From: Planctomycetaceae bacterium
GTDB taxonomy: Bacteria; Planctomycetota; Planctomycetia; Planctomycetales; Planctomycetaceae
Length of the DNA stretch: 64,000 nucleotides
Assembly (NCBI GenBank): GCA_018699955.1
Contig: JABISG010000054.1
Span: 1-64,000 of the forward strand
Direction: 5' to 3'
A program made the translations under genes and the position numbers. Positions 54,129 through 63,800 of this stretch are shown here, piece after piece. The notes under the pieces were generated by a model. The model made no database searches. It was not told the origin of the DNA and saw only the letters and a list, made by a program, of their open reading frames with translations. The first letter of the stretch is position 1. Each line of letters begins with the position of its first letter.

Positions 54129-54656
54129 ATGCGACACGTTTTGTCGGCATTGGTTACCAACCAGCCCGGTGTGCTGGCTCATATTTCCGGCATGTTGGCG
54201 TCGCGCGCGTTCAACATCGATAGCCTCGCAGTCGGCGAGACCGAAAACGCCGAGTTTTCGCGTATCACATTTGTCGTTCAAGGCGACGACCGGGTTCTCG
54301 ATCAGGTTCGCAAGCAACTGGAAAAACTGGTTACCGTGGTTAAGGTGCTCGACTTTTCCAAGCAGAACTTCGTCGGCCGCGACCTGATGCTGATTAAGGT
54401 CAGCACCGAAGGTCAGGGAAAACGGACCGAAGTCAAAGAACTGACCGAAATCTTCCGTGGCAAAATAGTCGATGTGAGTTCGGGCCACGTGATGATTGAA
54501 CTCTCCGGACCGGAAAGCAAGATCGAAGCCTTCATCGATGTCATGCGGCCCATGGGTATTCTCGAACTGGTTCGCACCGGCCGAATTGCCATGCTGCGTT
54601 CGGCCGAGGTGACCGTCGATATGGCCGAAGCCCGCCCGTTGGCGGAGAAACCATAA
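54129..54656 (+). CDS. ilvN: Acetolactate synthase small (regulatory) subunit
   Basis: From MRHVLSAL (54129) the 175-residue protein is typical of IlvN/IlvH: the ACT domain LSALVTNQPGVLAHISGML, FNIDSLAVGETENAEFSRIT, then DFSKQNFVGRDLMLIKV, and FRGKIVDVSSGHVMIELSGP with MGILELVRTGRIAM at the end. The ACT domain binds valine for feedback control of acetolactate synthase in branched-chain amino acid synthesis. The catalytic subunit gene ilvB is not adjacent, which is unusual; ilvC follows. An open frame continues upstream but without domain features. Confidence 0.95.
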   Translation: MRHVLSALVTNQPGVLAHISGMLASRAFNIDSLAVGETENAEFSRITFVVQGDDRVLDQVRKQLEKLVTVVKVLDFSKQNFVGRDLMLIKVSTEGQGKRTEVKELTEIFRGKIVDVSSGHVMIELSGPESKIEAFIDVMRPMGILELVRTGRIAMLRSAEVTVDMAEARPLAEKP

Positions 54657-54757
54657 AACAAAGAAACTGTTACCGAGCGTTCCGCTCCGAAAACTCCGCG
54701 TCGCGGCTCATCGCGAACACATTTTGACAACTGACTTTAGACCCCCGAAAGAGAATC

Positions 54758-55762
54758 ATGGCTGCCAAAGTTTATTACGAAGACGATGCCGACCTGTCGC
54801 TGCTCAAAGACAAAACCATTGCCATTCTGGGTTACGGAAGCCAGGGCCATGCCCAGGCACAAAACCTCCGCGACAGCGGCTTGAATGTCATCGTCGGCCA
54901 GCGCAAAGGAAGTGCCAATTACGATCTGGCCGTCAGCCACGGTTTCGAGCCAGTGCCGATTGACGAAGCCACCAAACAGGGCGACCTGGTCAACATGCTG
55001 CTGCCGGATGAAGTTCAAGGCGACCTTTACAAAAGCGACGTGGCGCCGAACCTTGAAAAGGGCAATCTGCTGATGTGCTCGCACGGCTTCAACATCCACT
55101 TCCAACAGGTCACCCCGCCGGAAGGCGTCGATGCTGCTTTGGTCGCGCCGAAAGGACCGGGGCATTTGGTTCGTAGCGAATACGAAAAGGGTGGCGGCGT
55201 TCCCTCGCTGATCGCCATGAGCGACGGTGCCAGCGAAAGCTCGCGGCAATTGGCGCTCGCCTATTCCAAAGGCATCGGCGGCACTCGCGGCGGCGTCATC
55301 GAAACCACGTTTGCCGAAGAGACCGAGACCGACCTGTTCGGCGAACAGGTCGTCCTCTGCGGCGGCGTGAGCGCACTGGTGAAGGCGGCATACGACACGC
55401 TGGTCGAAGCGGGATACCAACCCGAAATGGCCTACTTCGAGTGCATGCACGAACTGAAGCTGATCGTCGATCTGTTCTATCAGGGCGGCCTGAACTACAT
55501 GCGGTACAGTGTCTCGAACACAGCCGAATACGGCGATTACACCCGCGGCCCGCGCATCGTCACCGACGAGACCAAAGCGGAAATGAAGAAGATTCTCACC
55601 GAAATCCAGGAAGGCGATTTCGCCCGCCAATGGATTCTTGAGAACAAGGCCAACCAGGCCGGCTTCAAAGCCATCCGCCGCCGCGAACGCGACCACGGCG
55701 TCGAACAAATCGGCCGCGAACTGCGCAGCATGATGACCTGGATTGATGTGAAAGAGGTGTGA
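54758..55762 (+). CDS. ilvC: Ketol-acid reductoisomerase, class I
   Basis: The 334-residue protein has the short class I length. It shows [13 protein letters not shown] (25-37), the NADPH-contact loop [10 protein letters not shown] with Arg49 and Ser52, and the catalytic metal segments [14 protein letters not shown] and [13 protein letters not shown]. It converts acetolactate to dihydroxyisovalerate in isoleucine and valine synthesis. It follows ilvN by 101 bases, so ilvN-ilvC may be one operon. Cytoplasmic. Confidence 0.97.
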   Translation: MAAKVYYEDDADLSLLKDKTIAILGYGSQGHAQAQNLRDSGLNVIVGQRKGSANYDLAVSHGFEPVPIDEATKQGDLVNMLLPDEVQGDLYKSDVAPNLEKGNLLMCSHGFNIHFQQVTPPEGVDAALVAPKGPGHLVRSEYEKGGGVPSLIAMSDGASESSRQLALAYSKGIGGTRGGVIETTFAEETETDLFGEQVVLCGGVSALVKAAYDTLVEAGYQPEMAYFECMHELKLIVDLFYQGGLNYMRYSVSNTAEYGDYTRGPRIVTDETKAEMKKILTEIQEGDFARQWILENKANQAGFKAIRRRERDHGVEQIGRELRSMMTWIDVKEV

Positions 55763-55835
55763 GGGTTTTTAACGCCATGCGTAATCGAGCAGGACTGGTA
55801 AGATAAACACGAGTTATGCTGTAAGGCAAACAGCC

Positions 55836-56300
55836 ATGAAGACGCTGCCGATCAGCGCTACCGATGACGACATCCGGTCGTTGGTCATCGAGTGGTCCGA
55901 ATTGATGGCGGCCAAGCGGTTCGACGATGCGTATTCCATGCTCACCTTCGATAACCGTGAACGGGAATGGACACCGCAACTCCTCGCTGACACAATCCGT
56001 GGTTACGGCGTTCCGGATATTGACACCGTTACAAAACAAATGATGCTTGAAGACTGGGGCGTCAATGAGTTCGAGATAACGACACTAGAAGGACGCGAAG
56101 ACCGCGAGGCGATCATTGATTCCATCGAGATCGACCGCGAGTATCTTGGTCCACTCGATCCCGATCGCTATCTCGGGCATGTTCACTATTTTGATCTACC
56201 TCTTTGCAACGATCGAAGCGATCTGACCGCTCGATTCCATATCCTTCGCATCGACAACGATAAGCTTGCTCTGGAATTACTCGACATACACATGCTGTAA
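55836..56300 (+). CDS. Hypothetical protein, 154 residues
   Basis: An acidic cytoplasmic protein without signal or membrane segment. It starts MKTLPISATDDDIRSLVIEW and has a helix-rich N-half (FDDAYSMLTFDNREREW) and beta-rich C-half (YLGHVHYFDLPLCNDRSDL, LTARFHILRIDN). NTF2-like fold is conceivable, and no family is claimed. It is flanked by a 9-base inverted pair: GTTATGCTG at 55813-55821 and CAGCATAAC at 56324-56332. It is the first gene in a patch of small orphan genes separated by repeats. Confidence 0.6.
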   Translation: MKTLPISATDDDIRSLVIEWSELMAAKRFDDAYSMLTFDNREREWTPQLLADTIRGYGVPDIDTVTKQMMLEDWGVNEFEITTLEGREDREAIIDSIEIDREYLGPLDPDRYLGHVHYFDLPLCNDRSDLTARFHILRIDNDKLALELLDIHML

Positions 56301-56323
56301 CGCAACGTCGCCAGTCAAAAATG

Positions 56324-56659
56324 CAGCATAACAATCCGTCGCACCGGAGCGACGGGGTGGCTGGCGTCGAAGCGACGTTTTCGAAGCGTAGCCCCCAGAA
56401 GGATCGTTCGCTGTGGACTCAAAGACTCAACCCCAGGCACCCTTTCACCGATTGCGGCGGGTGGGGATGACTTCTGGACTTTGCTATTGAAGAACCACGG
56501 ATGACACGGATAGCACGGCGGGGTGGCTGGGATCGAAGCGACGTTTTCGGAGCGTAGCCCCCAGAACGAGCGCTCGCTGGGGGCTCGAAGTCGGGTAGCT
56601 CCGGCTGTGCCGGACGACGGTTCACGTTCGACGATCAATCCGAGTTGCGTTCGGCACAG
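56324..56659. repeat. Intergenic repeat block, copies A and B
   Basis: The core unit begins GGGGTGGCTGG at 56354 (copy A, through 56400) and again at 56520 (copy B, through 56590), sharing AGCGACGTTTTCG and AGCGTAGCCCCCAGAA. After A comes a tail (56401-56519) with GGCACCCTTTCACCGATTGC, TTCTGGACTTTGC and GAAGAACCACGGATGACACG. After B comes a different tail (about 56610-56659) with CCGGACGACGGTTCAC and AATCCGAGTTGCGT. Both tails recur together in the block at 57173-57500. Minus-strand open frames across it are chance readings. No open gene is supported here. Confidence 0.85.
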
Positions 56660-56688
56660 CCCGATGTAATTTTACTCTGACGCATACG

Positions 56689-57120
56689 ATGTCCGAACAT
56701 ACCGCATTCTCAGATGCAATCGAAAACGGTGACAGTCAGGCTGTCGAATCGCTCATCCAACAGCATCCTGACCTCGTCAACCACCCCCATTGGACACCGC
56801 CGCCGTTACACTGTGCAGTCCTTTGGAATCAGCCCAAGATCGCTGAAATATTGCTCGATAACGGGGCTGACATCGAGATTCGAGAGCCTGATAGACTCAC
56901 AACGCCACTTCGATACGCGATCGTATACTGCAAGACACAAATGATTCCGCTATTGCTTTCCCGTGGCGCAAACGCTGGATCTATTGCCGAAAATGGGACG
57001 ACTGCGTTGCAACTTGCCAGGGATGCGGCCGCTGGAGGATATGAAGAATACGACGACATGCCGTCACTCGCCGACTACAGCGAGGTGGTGGATCTCTTGC
57101 AACAACTTGGAGTCGAATGA
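56689..57120 (+). CDS. Ankyrin-repeat protein, 143 residues
   Basis: ATG 56689 begins MSEHTAFSDAIENGDSQAVE. At least three ankyrin units are visible: AIENGDSQAVESLIQQHPDL, then PPLHCAVLWNQPKIAEILLD ending NGADIEIRE, then TPLRYAIVYCKTQMIPLLLS ending RGANAGSIAENGTTALQLA. Ankyrin repeats bind protein partners. No other domain, signal or membrane segment is present. It is bracketed on both sides by the same intergenic repeat family. Partner unknown. Confidence 0.82.
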   Translation: MSEHTAFSDAIENGDSQAVESLIQQHPDLVNHPHWTPPPLHCAVLWNQPKIAEILLDNGADIEIREPDRLTTPLRYAIVYCKTQMIPLLLSRGANAGSIAENGTTALQLARDAAAGGYEEYDDMPSLADYSEVVDLLQQLGVE

Positions 57121-57172
57121 CGCGGGAAGCACATTACGGCACATAACAGCTTGGCGGGGGTGGCGTGGGGTC

Positions 57173-57500
57173 GGGGTGGCTGGGGTCGCAGCGACGTTTT
57201 CGGAGCGTAGCCCCCAGAACGAGCGCTCGCTGGGGGCTCGAACACTCGACCCCAAGCACCCTTTCACCGAATGCGGCTGTTGGGAATGGTTTCTGGACTT
57301 CGCATTTGAAGAACCACGGATGAAACGGATAGCACGGATAAAGAAGAACCGTTGCTGCAAGTTTTATCCGTGTCCATCCGTGTAATCCGTGGTAAGATCC
57401 CTCCATTCTCGTGTGTCAACAGACAACGTGGCTGAAGCCAGGTAGTGCCGGACGACGGTTCACATTCGACGTTCAATCCGAGTTGCGTCCGGTACAATCG
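57173..57500. repeat. Intergenic repeat block, copy C (fullest)
   Basis: The core restarts at 57173 (GGGGTGGCTGG) and follows copy B through CTCGCTGGGGGCTCG (about 57240). It then continues with the copy A tail (CCAAGCACCCTTTCACCGAA to GAAGAACCACGGATG, about 57250-57340), a CCGTG-phrase stretch (57361-57394), and the copy B tail (GCCGGACGACGGTTCACATT to GAGTTGCGTCCGG, about 57448-57492). It thus contains in order the parts divided between A and B. No gene is seen in it. Confidence 0.85.
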
Positions 57501-57552
57501 GACGGATCACCCCTGAGTTGGCTGCTGCCGACCGAAACCCCAGAGGTCCACA

Positions 57553-58209
57553 ATGCAGAACCCACAACTACGCATGACGACAGCGGCCCTTTTGTGCATT
57601 TTCTTGTTCGGTTGCTCTGGCAGTCAGACGGGCGGAACGGCCACGCGGATTGAAGTGCGGGATGGCGTGGCGTTGTGTATTTATGAGCCAAGCAAAAAGG
57701 AATACAAACTGGGTACGGTCAGCAATGACCAGGTCACGTTGTACGCGACCTATGGAGGCATGACGGTTTCATTGAATGACCTCGAAGAGACTGTCTCGTC
57801 GATTGCCGAAAATCGTGCAGAGGGCGACAACACGATTAAGCGAGATGAGCAGCTTGAATTATTCAACGCTCTGATGTCCCAACAATTGGTGGGAATCTGG
57901 CGCGTCGAACATGTCGAGGTTGACGGAAAGCAACAGGCCGTGCGCGAAGACGATCCCATGTTCCTTGTCATCCGGGCCGACAAAACATTCCGCATCATCA
58001 AGAAGGGCAAAAAGCTCGCCGGTATCTGGACGCTACTCCCGGGAAGCAAGCTCGGCTTGAATGCGACAGATGAGCCAGCCAAGACGGCGAAAATGCGCCG
58101 ACAGCCCGGTGACAAGCTCGAACTGATTATGACCGATGACGGAAGTCAGGTTTTGCTGAGATACATACGCACGGACCTCACCGTTGAGCCAAAAGCTGTG
58201 GACGAGTGA
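57553..58209 (+). CDS. Lipoprotein of unknown function
   Basis: The 218-residue protein begins with a lipoprotein signal MTTAALLCIFLFGCSGSQ (lipobox LFGC, Cys near 21 of the 57553 start), so it is envelope-anchored. The mature part has two regions: a beta-rich N-part (RIEVRDGVALCIYEPSKKEY) with a helical stretch, and a C-part starting LVGIWRVEHVEVDGKQQAV that resembles lipocalin-like TIGR03067-type domains found in planctomycetes (tentative). No catalytic residues are visible. Preceded by the repeat block ending at 57500. Confidence 0.75.
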   Translation: MQNPQLRMTTAALLCIFLFGCSGSQTGGTATRIEVRDGVALCIYEPSKKEYKLGTVSNDQVTLYATYGGMTVSLNDLEETVSSIAENRAEGDNTIKRDEQLELFNALMSQQLVGIWRVEHVEVDGKQQAVREDDPMFLVIRADKTFRIIKKGKKLAGIWTLLPGSKLGLNATDEPAKTAKMRRQPGDKLELIMTDDGSQVLLRYIRTDLTVEPKAVDE

Positions 58210-58424
58210 AGGTTTGTCGTGACCCGATCTGTCGCTTTTTTTAATCGAACAAGGGCGATGCGGCTGGAAGCGACCGAACCGTATGAATGCGGTCACAACG
58301 AACCCTCTTTTGGTTCTTCGTAATTCTGCGGCTTCGTGGCTGGCGGAAAAGCTCTTTCGTCCCCGGTTTGGTATTCTGTTGGTAGTACAAGAACCCGATT
58401 GAACAACCAAGGAGTCATCCCGCC

Positions 58425-59321
58425 ATGCAAACGATCCGCGTCGCCGCCGTTAGTATCAACAGCCCGCTGGGGCAAGTCGATCAGGTTTTGGAAGGCATCG
58501 ATGCCTGGTCGAAAAAGGCGGCCGATGCGGGGGCCGAGTTGGTTCTCTTTCCCGAATTGCAGGTGCATGGACATTGTACGCCGAACACCTGGGAATTGGC
58601 CGAAGCGGTTCCCGATGGGCCGAGTACGCGGCGGATTGAGGAAATCGCAAAGAAGTACGGGCTGTTTCTCTCGGTCGGCCTCAGCGAGAAAGAGAACGAC
58701 ATTGTCTACAACACGCAGATGATCGTCGGGCCGGAGGGATACATTGGCAAGCAGCGAAAGATTCACTGCTCGCGCGACGAGGTCCTGTTCTACAAAGGGG
58801 GGCTCGACATTCCGGTGTTCGACATCGGCAAGTGCAAAGTCGGGATGATTATTTGTTACGACAACCAGTTTCCCGAACTCGCCCGGATTCTTGCATTGCG
58901 GGGGGCCGATGTTTTGTTGATGCCACATGCGGCCCGCATCAACATGTGGGACGACACGCCCGAATCGGCAGCGGCTGCTCGGACACATGCGCACGAGTAT
59001 TTCATTTCCTGTTATGCGATGCGCGCCCGCGAGAACGCCTGCTTTGCCGTCCTCGCCAATCAAAGTGGCCGCGCCGGCTACGTCGAGATGTATCCCAAAG
59101 ACTCGCCGAACCAGCCACATCATTCCGGTGCCGCATTGGTTTTCGGACCCAACGGCGACCTTCTGGCTTCGACACAGCGGGAAGAGATTCGCGACGAGAT
59201 GATCGTCCACGACCTCGAAGCCGAACGGCTATCCGCCGAACGCAGTCTGGCAAACTACACACTGCGAACCCGACGCCCGGAGTTGTACGACGAACTCATC
59301 CGCGAGCAGACGAGTTGTTGA
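58425..59321 (+). CDS. Carbon-nitrogen hydrolase (nitrilase superfamily)
   Basis: The 298-residue protein has the full catalytic triad of the family: Glu44 in LVLFPELQ, Lys112 in QRKIH and Cys144 in MIICYDNQFPE, along with VYNTQMIVGPEG and a C-terminal ALVFGPNGDLLAS. Such enzymes hydrolyse amides, nitriles or carbamoyl compounds; N-carbamoylputrescine amidase and omega-amidase are possible relatives, and the substrate is not predictable. No signal peptide; cytoplasmic. An ATG at 58425 follows AACCAAGGAG (about 58407-58412). It converges with the DUF1501 gene downstream, with a palindrome between. Confidence 0.9.
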   Translation: MQTIRVAAVSINSPLGQVDQVLEGIDAWSKKAADAGAELVLFPELQVHGHCTPNTWELAEAVPDGPSTRRIEEIAKKYGLFLSVGLSEKENDIVYNTQMIVGPEGYIGKQRKIHCSRDEVLFYKGGLDIPVFDIGKCKVGMIICYDNQFPELARILALRGADVLLMPHAARINMWDDTPESAAAARTHAHEYFISCYAMRARENACFAVLANQSGRAGYVEMYPKDSPNQPHHSGAALVFGPNGDLLASTQREEIRDEMIVHDLEAERLSAERSLANYTLRTRRPELYDELIREQTSC

Positions 59322-59350
59322 GATTCGTTTTTCCGCGTTCACGTGGCAAT

Positions 59351-59415
59351 ACCAGCCCGCAGCGCACGCAAGGTGTTTTCGTCTATCAGAACCCTTGCTT
59401 GCGCTGCGGGCTGGT
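59351..59415. repeat. Long palindromic repeat, ACCAGCCCGCAGCGC family, copy 2
   Basis: Left arm 59351-59373 and right arm 59392-59415 pair over about 22 bases with one change (GCACGCAAGG against CCTTGCTTGC). It sits between the convergent ends of the amidohydrolase gene (59321) and the DUF1501 gene (59425). The arms match those at 34126-34198 closely. Confidence 0.85.
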
Positions 59416-59424
59416 TCCTGGTTC

Positions 59425-60717
59425 TTACGCCATCAACTCGGTCATCACACGGCCTTCGGGAACCAACATCACCGGGCGGCCGGTGTTGGTGTGGTATTCG
59501 GTTTTGGGATCGATGCCCAATGAGTTGTACAGCGTGGCAGCAATGTCGTCGGGTTTGATTTCGGTCTCGCCGTCGGGGGCCGTTCCCCCCTTGTCGGTTC
59601 CACCAATCACTTGGCCACTCTTCACGCCGCCGCCGGCCATCAGGCAACAGTTGACGCGGGGGTAGTGGTCGCGGCCTGTGTTCTGGTTGATCTTTGGCGT
59701 CCGGCCGAATTCGCCCATCGTTATGACCAGCGTTCGCTTTAAGAGTCCCTTTTGCGACAGCATTTCGATCACCGCCGGCAAACCGGTATCGAGGGGCGAC
59801 AGCAATCGCTTGTGACCGTTGAAGTTGTCGAGATGCGTGTCCCATCCCTGGTAAGTCACCGTGACAAAGGAAACACCGAATTCGATCAGCCGGCAACTCA
59901 ATAGCAGGCTCTGATTGAATTCATCGGAGCCGAAGAGTTTACGGAGACTTTCTTTTTCGGCGGTGACATCAAACGCGTTTCGCGAGCGTTCCGATGTGAT
60001 CATCTCGTGTGCCTGCGCGCCGAATTTGTCGAGTGCTTCGAGCAATTGGCTGTTCGACTGAATGTCGCGAAACGTGCCGTTGACTTTCTTGAGCAACTCT
60101 TGCCGGCGGTTGACTTTGTTCAGCGTCAGGCCGTCGGCGAGAGAGATTCCGCGCACGATAAACGGCTTGCCCGACTGCGGGGCGGCGTTCGTTTTGAACG
60201 GCGCGTAGGCATCGCCCATGTAGCCGGGGTTCCATTCGGTTTTCGGAATCGCCACATACGAGGGCATATCCGGCTTGCCCGGCATTTCACGGCTGACAAC
60301 CGAACCGAAGGATGGATACATCAGCGAGGCGATCGGTCGATTGCCTGTCGATATCCAACTCTGCCCCTGCGGATGCGCGCCGGCCGAATGGCCGATGCCA
60401 CGGATCAGCGTAAACTTATCGGCGATGGCGGCAAACTTTGGCAAGTGTTCGCAAACCTGCACGCCGGGCAGTTTCGAGTCGATCGGTTTGAACGGGCCAC
60501 GGTTTTCAGCCGGCCCTTCGGGTTTCATATCGAGCGTATCGAGATGCGACGGCCCGCCCGCCAGATTAATGAACAGCACCGCATCGGCGGTTGGTTTGCG
60601 CTCTTCGGCGGCGTCGGCCAATTGCAGGTAATTCGACAGCGAAAGACCAAGTCCACCCAACATGCCGACCTGCAGCGCGTCGCGACGGGTGATGCGGTTG
60701 TGACGTTGTGAACTCAT
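59425..60717 (-). CDS. DUF1501 domain protein with Tat-like signal (third copy)
   Basis: The 430-residue protein begins HNRITRRDALQVGMLGGLGL, a Tat-type signal, then the DUF1501 segments FINLAGGPSHLDTLDMKP, FTLIRGIGHSAGAHPQG, YQGWDTHLDNFNGHKRLLSP and LVITMGEFGRTPKINQNTG with GRDHYPRVNC. Unlike the pair at 5986-8761, it lies 139 bases downstream of a DUF1549/DUF1553 protein gene on the same strand, the classic arrangement. The two proteins are presumed to work together in the envelope. Activity is unknown. Confidence 0.92.
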   Translation of the reverse strand: MSSQRHNRITRRDALQVGMLGGLGLSLSNYLQLADAAEERKPTADAVLFINLAGGPSHLDTLDMKPEGPAENRGPFKPIDSKLPGVQVCEHLPKFAAIADKFTLIRGIGHSAGAHPQGQSWISTGNRPIASLMYPSFGSVVSREMPGKPDMPSYVAIPKTEWNPGYMGDAYAPFKTNAAPQSGKPFIVRGISLADGLTLNKVNRRQELLKKVNGTFRDIQSNSQLLEALDKFGAQAHEMITSERSRNAFDVTAEKESLRKLFGSDEFNQSLLLSCRLIEFGVSFVTVTYQGWDTHLDNFNGHKRLLSPLDTGLPAVIEMLSQKGLLKRTLVITMGEFGRTPKINQNTGRDHYPRVNCCLMAGGGVKSGQVIGGTDKGGTAPDGETEIKPDDIAATLYNSLGIDPKTEYHTNTGRPVMLVPEGRVMTELMA

Positions 60718-60754
60718 TTGAGTTGTCCTTGTGGCGTGGTTGTGTCAATTGCCT

Positions 60755-60848
60755 GGCGAGCGGCCGGTGTCAACCGGCTGGTTCGATCAGAGTCGTCGTA
60801 CACAACAGCCTTAGTGTTTACACCGGGGTGTTTACACTCCCCGCTCGC
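60755..60848. repeat. Palindromic intergenic repeat, GCGAGCGG family, copy 4
   Basis: GGCGAGCGGCCGG-TGTCAA-CCGG opens at 60755 and CCGCTCGC closes at 60848. The centre has direct text GTGTTTACACCGGGGTGTTTACAC-like in two 8-base pieces. It lies between the DUF1549/DUF1553 gene stop and the DUF1501 start, inside a likely operon. Confidence 0.75.
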
Positions 60849-60856
60849 ATGGGTGG

Positions 60857-63800
60857 TTAATGATTTGTGATGAACTCCTGGGTGTTTAACAACGCCCATA
60901 GCAGGTCGCGGAGGCCATCAATAATGTCTGCCGAACCGGTAATGTGTTCGCGGCAGTCGGATAATTCCGTCTTGCCTGGTGGCCGGGAGAGCGTTCGCAG
61001 ATAGGCTTGCGCAATCAACTCGTCAACCTGTTCCGGCTTGGGTTTCGATTTCTTCAGTTGAGTCAGCCAGCCATCGCTGCGATCAAGGCGTTCGAGCATT
61101 TCCTGATCGTTACGAATGTAAAGCGCTTGCAGCAACGTTGGTGCCGATTGCCGTTCGCAGTCGCAATTGGTCGATCTCAACGGCTTGCCGAACACCAACA
61201 ACGAAAAGTCGATCGATCGCGTTTGGTACGATTTCGGGTGCTGTCCAATCTTGCGACTTGCGGTTGTCTTGTGTGTGATGGCGAGTTTTGCATCGTTGAC
61301 GGTGGCCTGAATCATGGCATCGACGGCAACTTCCGCCGGCAAACGCCTTAAGATCGCGTGGCTGTAGTTGCGGTCGTCTCCGCGATTCGTTTCATTCGGA
61401 CGCCAACTCAACTGATACGTGCGGCTGTTGGTGATGGTCCGGTGCAGCCATTTCATGTCGTAACCCCTCGCGATGAATTCATCGACCAGATAGTCGAGCA
61501 GGGCTTTGTTGCTGGGCGGGTTGGCGAGGTTCAAATCGTCCGGCGGATCGATAATGCCGACGTTGAAATAGTTCGCCCAGATGCGGTTGACGAACGACTT
61601 GGCGAAGTAGCGGTTCGGTTCGGTCAACATCCACTGCATCACCGGTTCGCGTGGATCTTCGAAATCGTTGAGATCGATTTCATTACCCCCCAATAATTTC
61701 GCCGGCTGCGGCTTTCCTGTTGGCGGATCGACATAAACTTCTTTCCATGGAATCGCCCCGCCTTCCGCGGCGATTCGCAAGTAGCTTTGACGCCGAAGTG
61801 CTGCCGTGTCCAACTTCACCGGCACGCCGAGCATGTTGCGCATCTGCTCGTGCCGGGCTGCTGCTTCCGGCGAAATGCCCGCTTTGACGCGAGTGAAGAA
61901 TTGTGTGAACTGCGCGAAGTCGTTCTTCGACCATTGATCGAACGGGTGTTTGTGACACTCGGCACATTCGAGCCTCACTCCCATGAACACGTACCCGAAT
62001 GCCAACGTCTTATCGCGCGGCAGACGAATATTGTCCTTCATCCAGAAGTGAGGCATCGGATTATCGAGGGCTGCGAAGTCGGTGCCATCAGTCCGCCGAG
62101 TGAACTGGCTTTGTTGGTTGATGAATTCTGAATACGGTTGATCGCGGGGCCGACTGCGCGCCAGAATAATGTCGGCAACAATCTTGTCCCAGCCGACGTT
62201 TTCTTGCACTCGCCGTTCGATCCACGCTCGCCATTGCGCGGCCATCGGCTGCGCCATTTCCGTCCCACCCAAATAGCCGGCGTTGCTGCCGGTGAGGTCA
62301 CACAACTTCGTCGTCCACCACATCACGTATGCGGGGCGTTGGAGCAATTCTTCAATCTTCTTCGACCGTTTGTCGGGCGAATCGGCGGCGAGGAACTCCC
62401 GAAGTTCCTTCAGCGTGGGCAGCGTGCCAACCAGATCGAGGCTGACACGGCGAAGAAACTCTTCGTCGGTGCATAGGGCCGATGGCGTCACGCCCAGCTT
62501 CTTCAATTTGGCGACCACGTGTTTGTCAATTGGCGTGGGCGTGGGAACTGCGGGGTATTTGTCGCCAACCTGCTCGCTGACCGGCAACACCGCCTGAGTT
62601 GATTCGATGCCGTTGTCGTAGAAGGTAATTATGTAGGCATCGCCCTGGCCGGTGGATGTGACCAGACCGCTGGGGGACACCTTGGCAACCGCATCATTCT
62701 TCGACTCGAATCGGGCCAGCGGTGTCACATCTTCGCGTGAGCCGTCGGACCAGACGGAAACGACTCGCAGTTGGACCTCTTCTCCCTCATTCTTGAAAAC
62801 GAGTTCCGTCGGCGAAACGTCGAGCCGCATGAACTGCGCCGATTTCTCGCCGACGCTCCTGGCACCACCTTTGATCCAGCGGCGCAACAGATTCTGCTGC
62901 CAACTGCCGGGGGAAAACCGCACTCCGCCACCGTGTTCGTCTTCTGAAGTTGGCTTACTCAGAATGAGGCTCTCGTCGGTCTGCTTCAGATCGACACGTT
63001 CGAGCAGGTTCTTGTGGTCCATTTCGAAGTCGTAGCCGAACATCGACAGGCGAAATTCGCCCTGCCCTTGAAACGAACCGTGACACGAACGGCCGTTACA
63101 GCCAAGCCGGCCCAGCAATGGAATTACGTGCCGCTGCAAATCCGGAACCAACTTCGCATCGGCCAACCGTTGTTCAATTGGCGCCTGAATTGCGCCCTCA
63201 TTCGGCGGCGTCTCGGTTGCGTTCGTTGCCCCGACATTGGCTCCACCGTTGGTGTTCGTTTTTGAGGTCGCGGCCAATTCCAACGAGACATACACGCCGG
63301 TCTTCGGCAGGGCGCCGCGCAGCTTGACGATCCCTTCACGCGTGAAACCGGTTTCGTACAGTTCCACATGTTTCAGACTGGGGACGGCGGCGATGACTTT
63401 GACTGCGTCGTTGCCGACGGCGTTGCTGCTGAGACTCAGGCTCTCCAACTTCTCCAACGGTTTCAGGTGGGAAACGCCCGGTCCACCAATCTTGCAATTG
63501 GAGAGATACAGGTGTCGAAGTTTCCCCAAGACGGCAAGATGTGCTAGGCCGTCGTCTGTGATGTTGGTGCCGTCGAGCAACAGCGTTTCCAGGTTTTTCA
63601 GACCGCTGAGTTGTTGCAGTCCGGCATCAGTTATGTCGGTTCGTTCCAGCGACAATGTCGTCAGCTTTTCAAGACCGGCCAAGTGCTTCAGTCCGGCATC
63701 GGTGATAGCGGTATCGGCCAGATACAATCGTTCGAGTTTAGAGAGGTCTTTGAGTGCAGCCAGTCCAGCATCGGTGACAGCCGTTGTCGACAGTAGCAAC

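Noticed and set aside
56315..56638. Minus-strand open frames with similar text (PSERSFWGLRSEN)
   Set aside because: The similarity arises because they read the same non-coding repeat. No start signals or family match are present.
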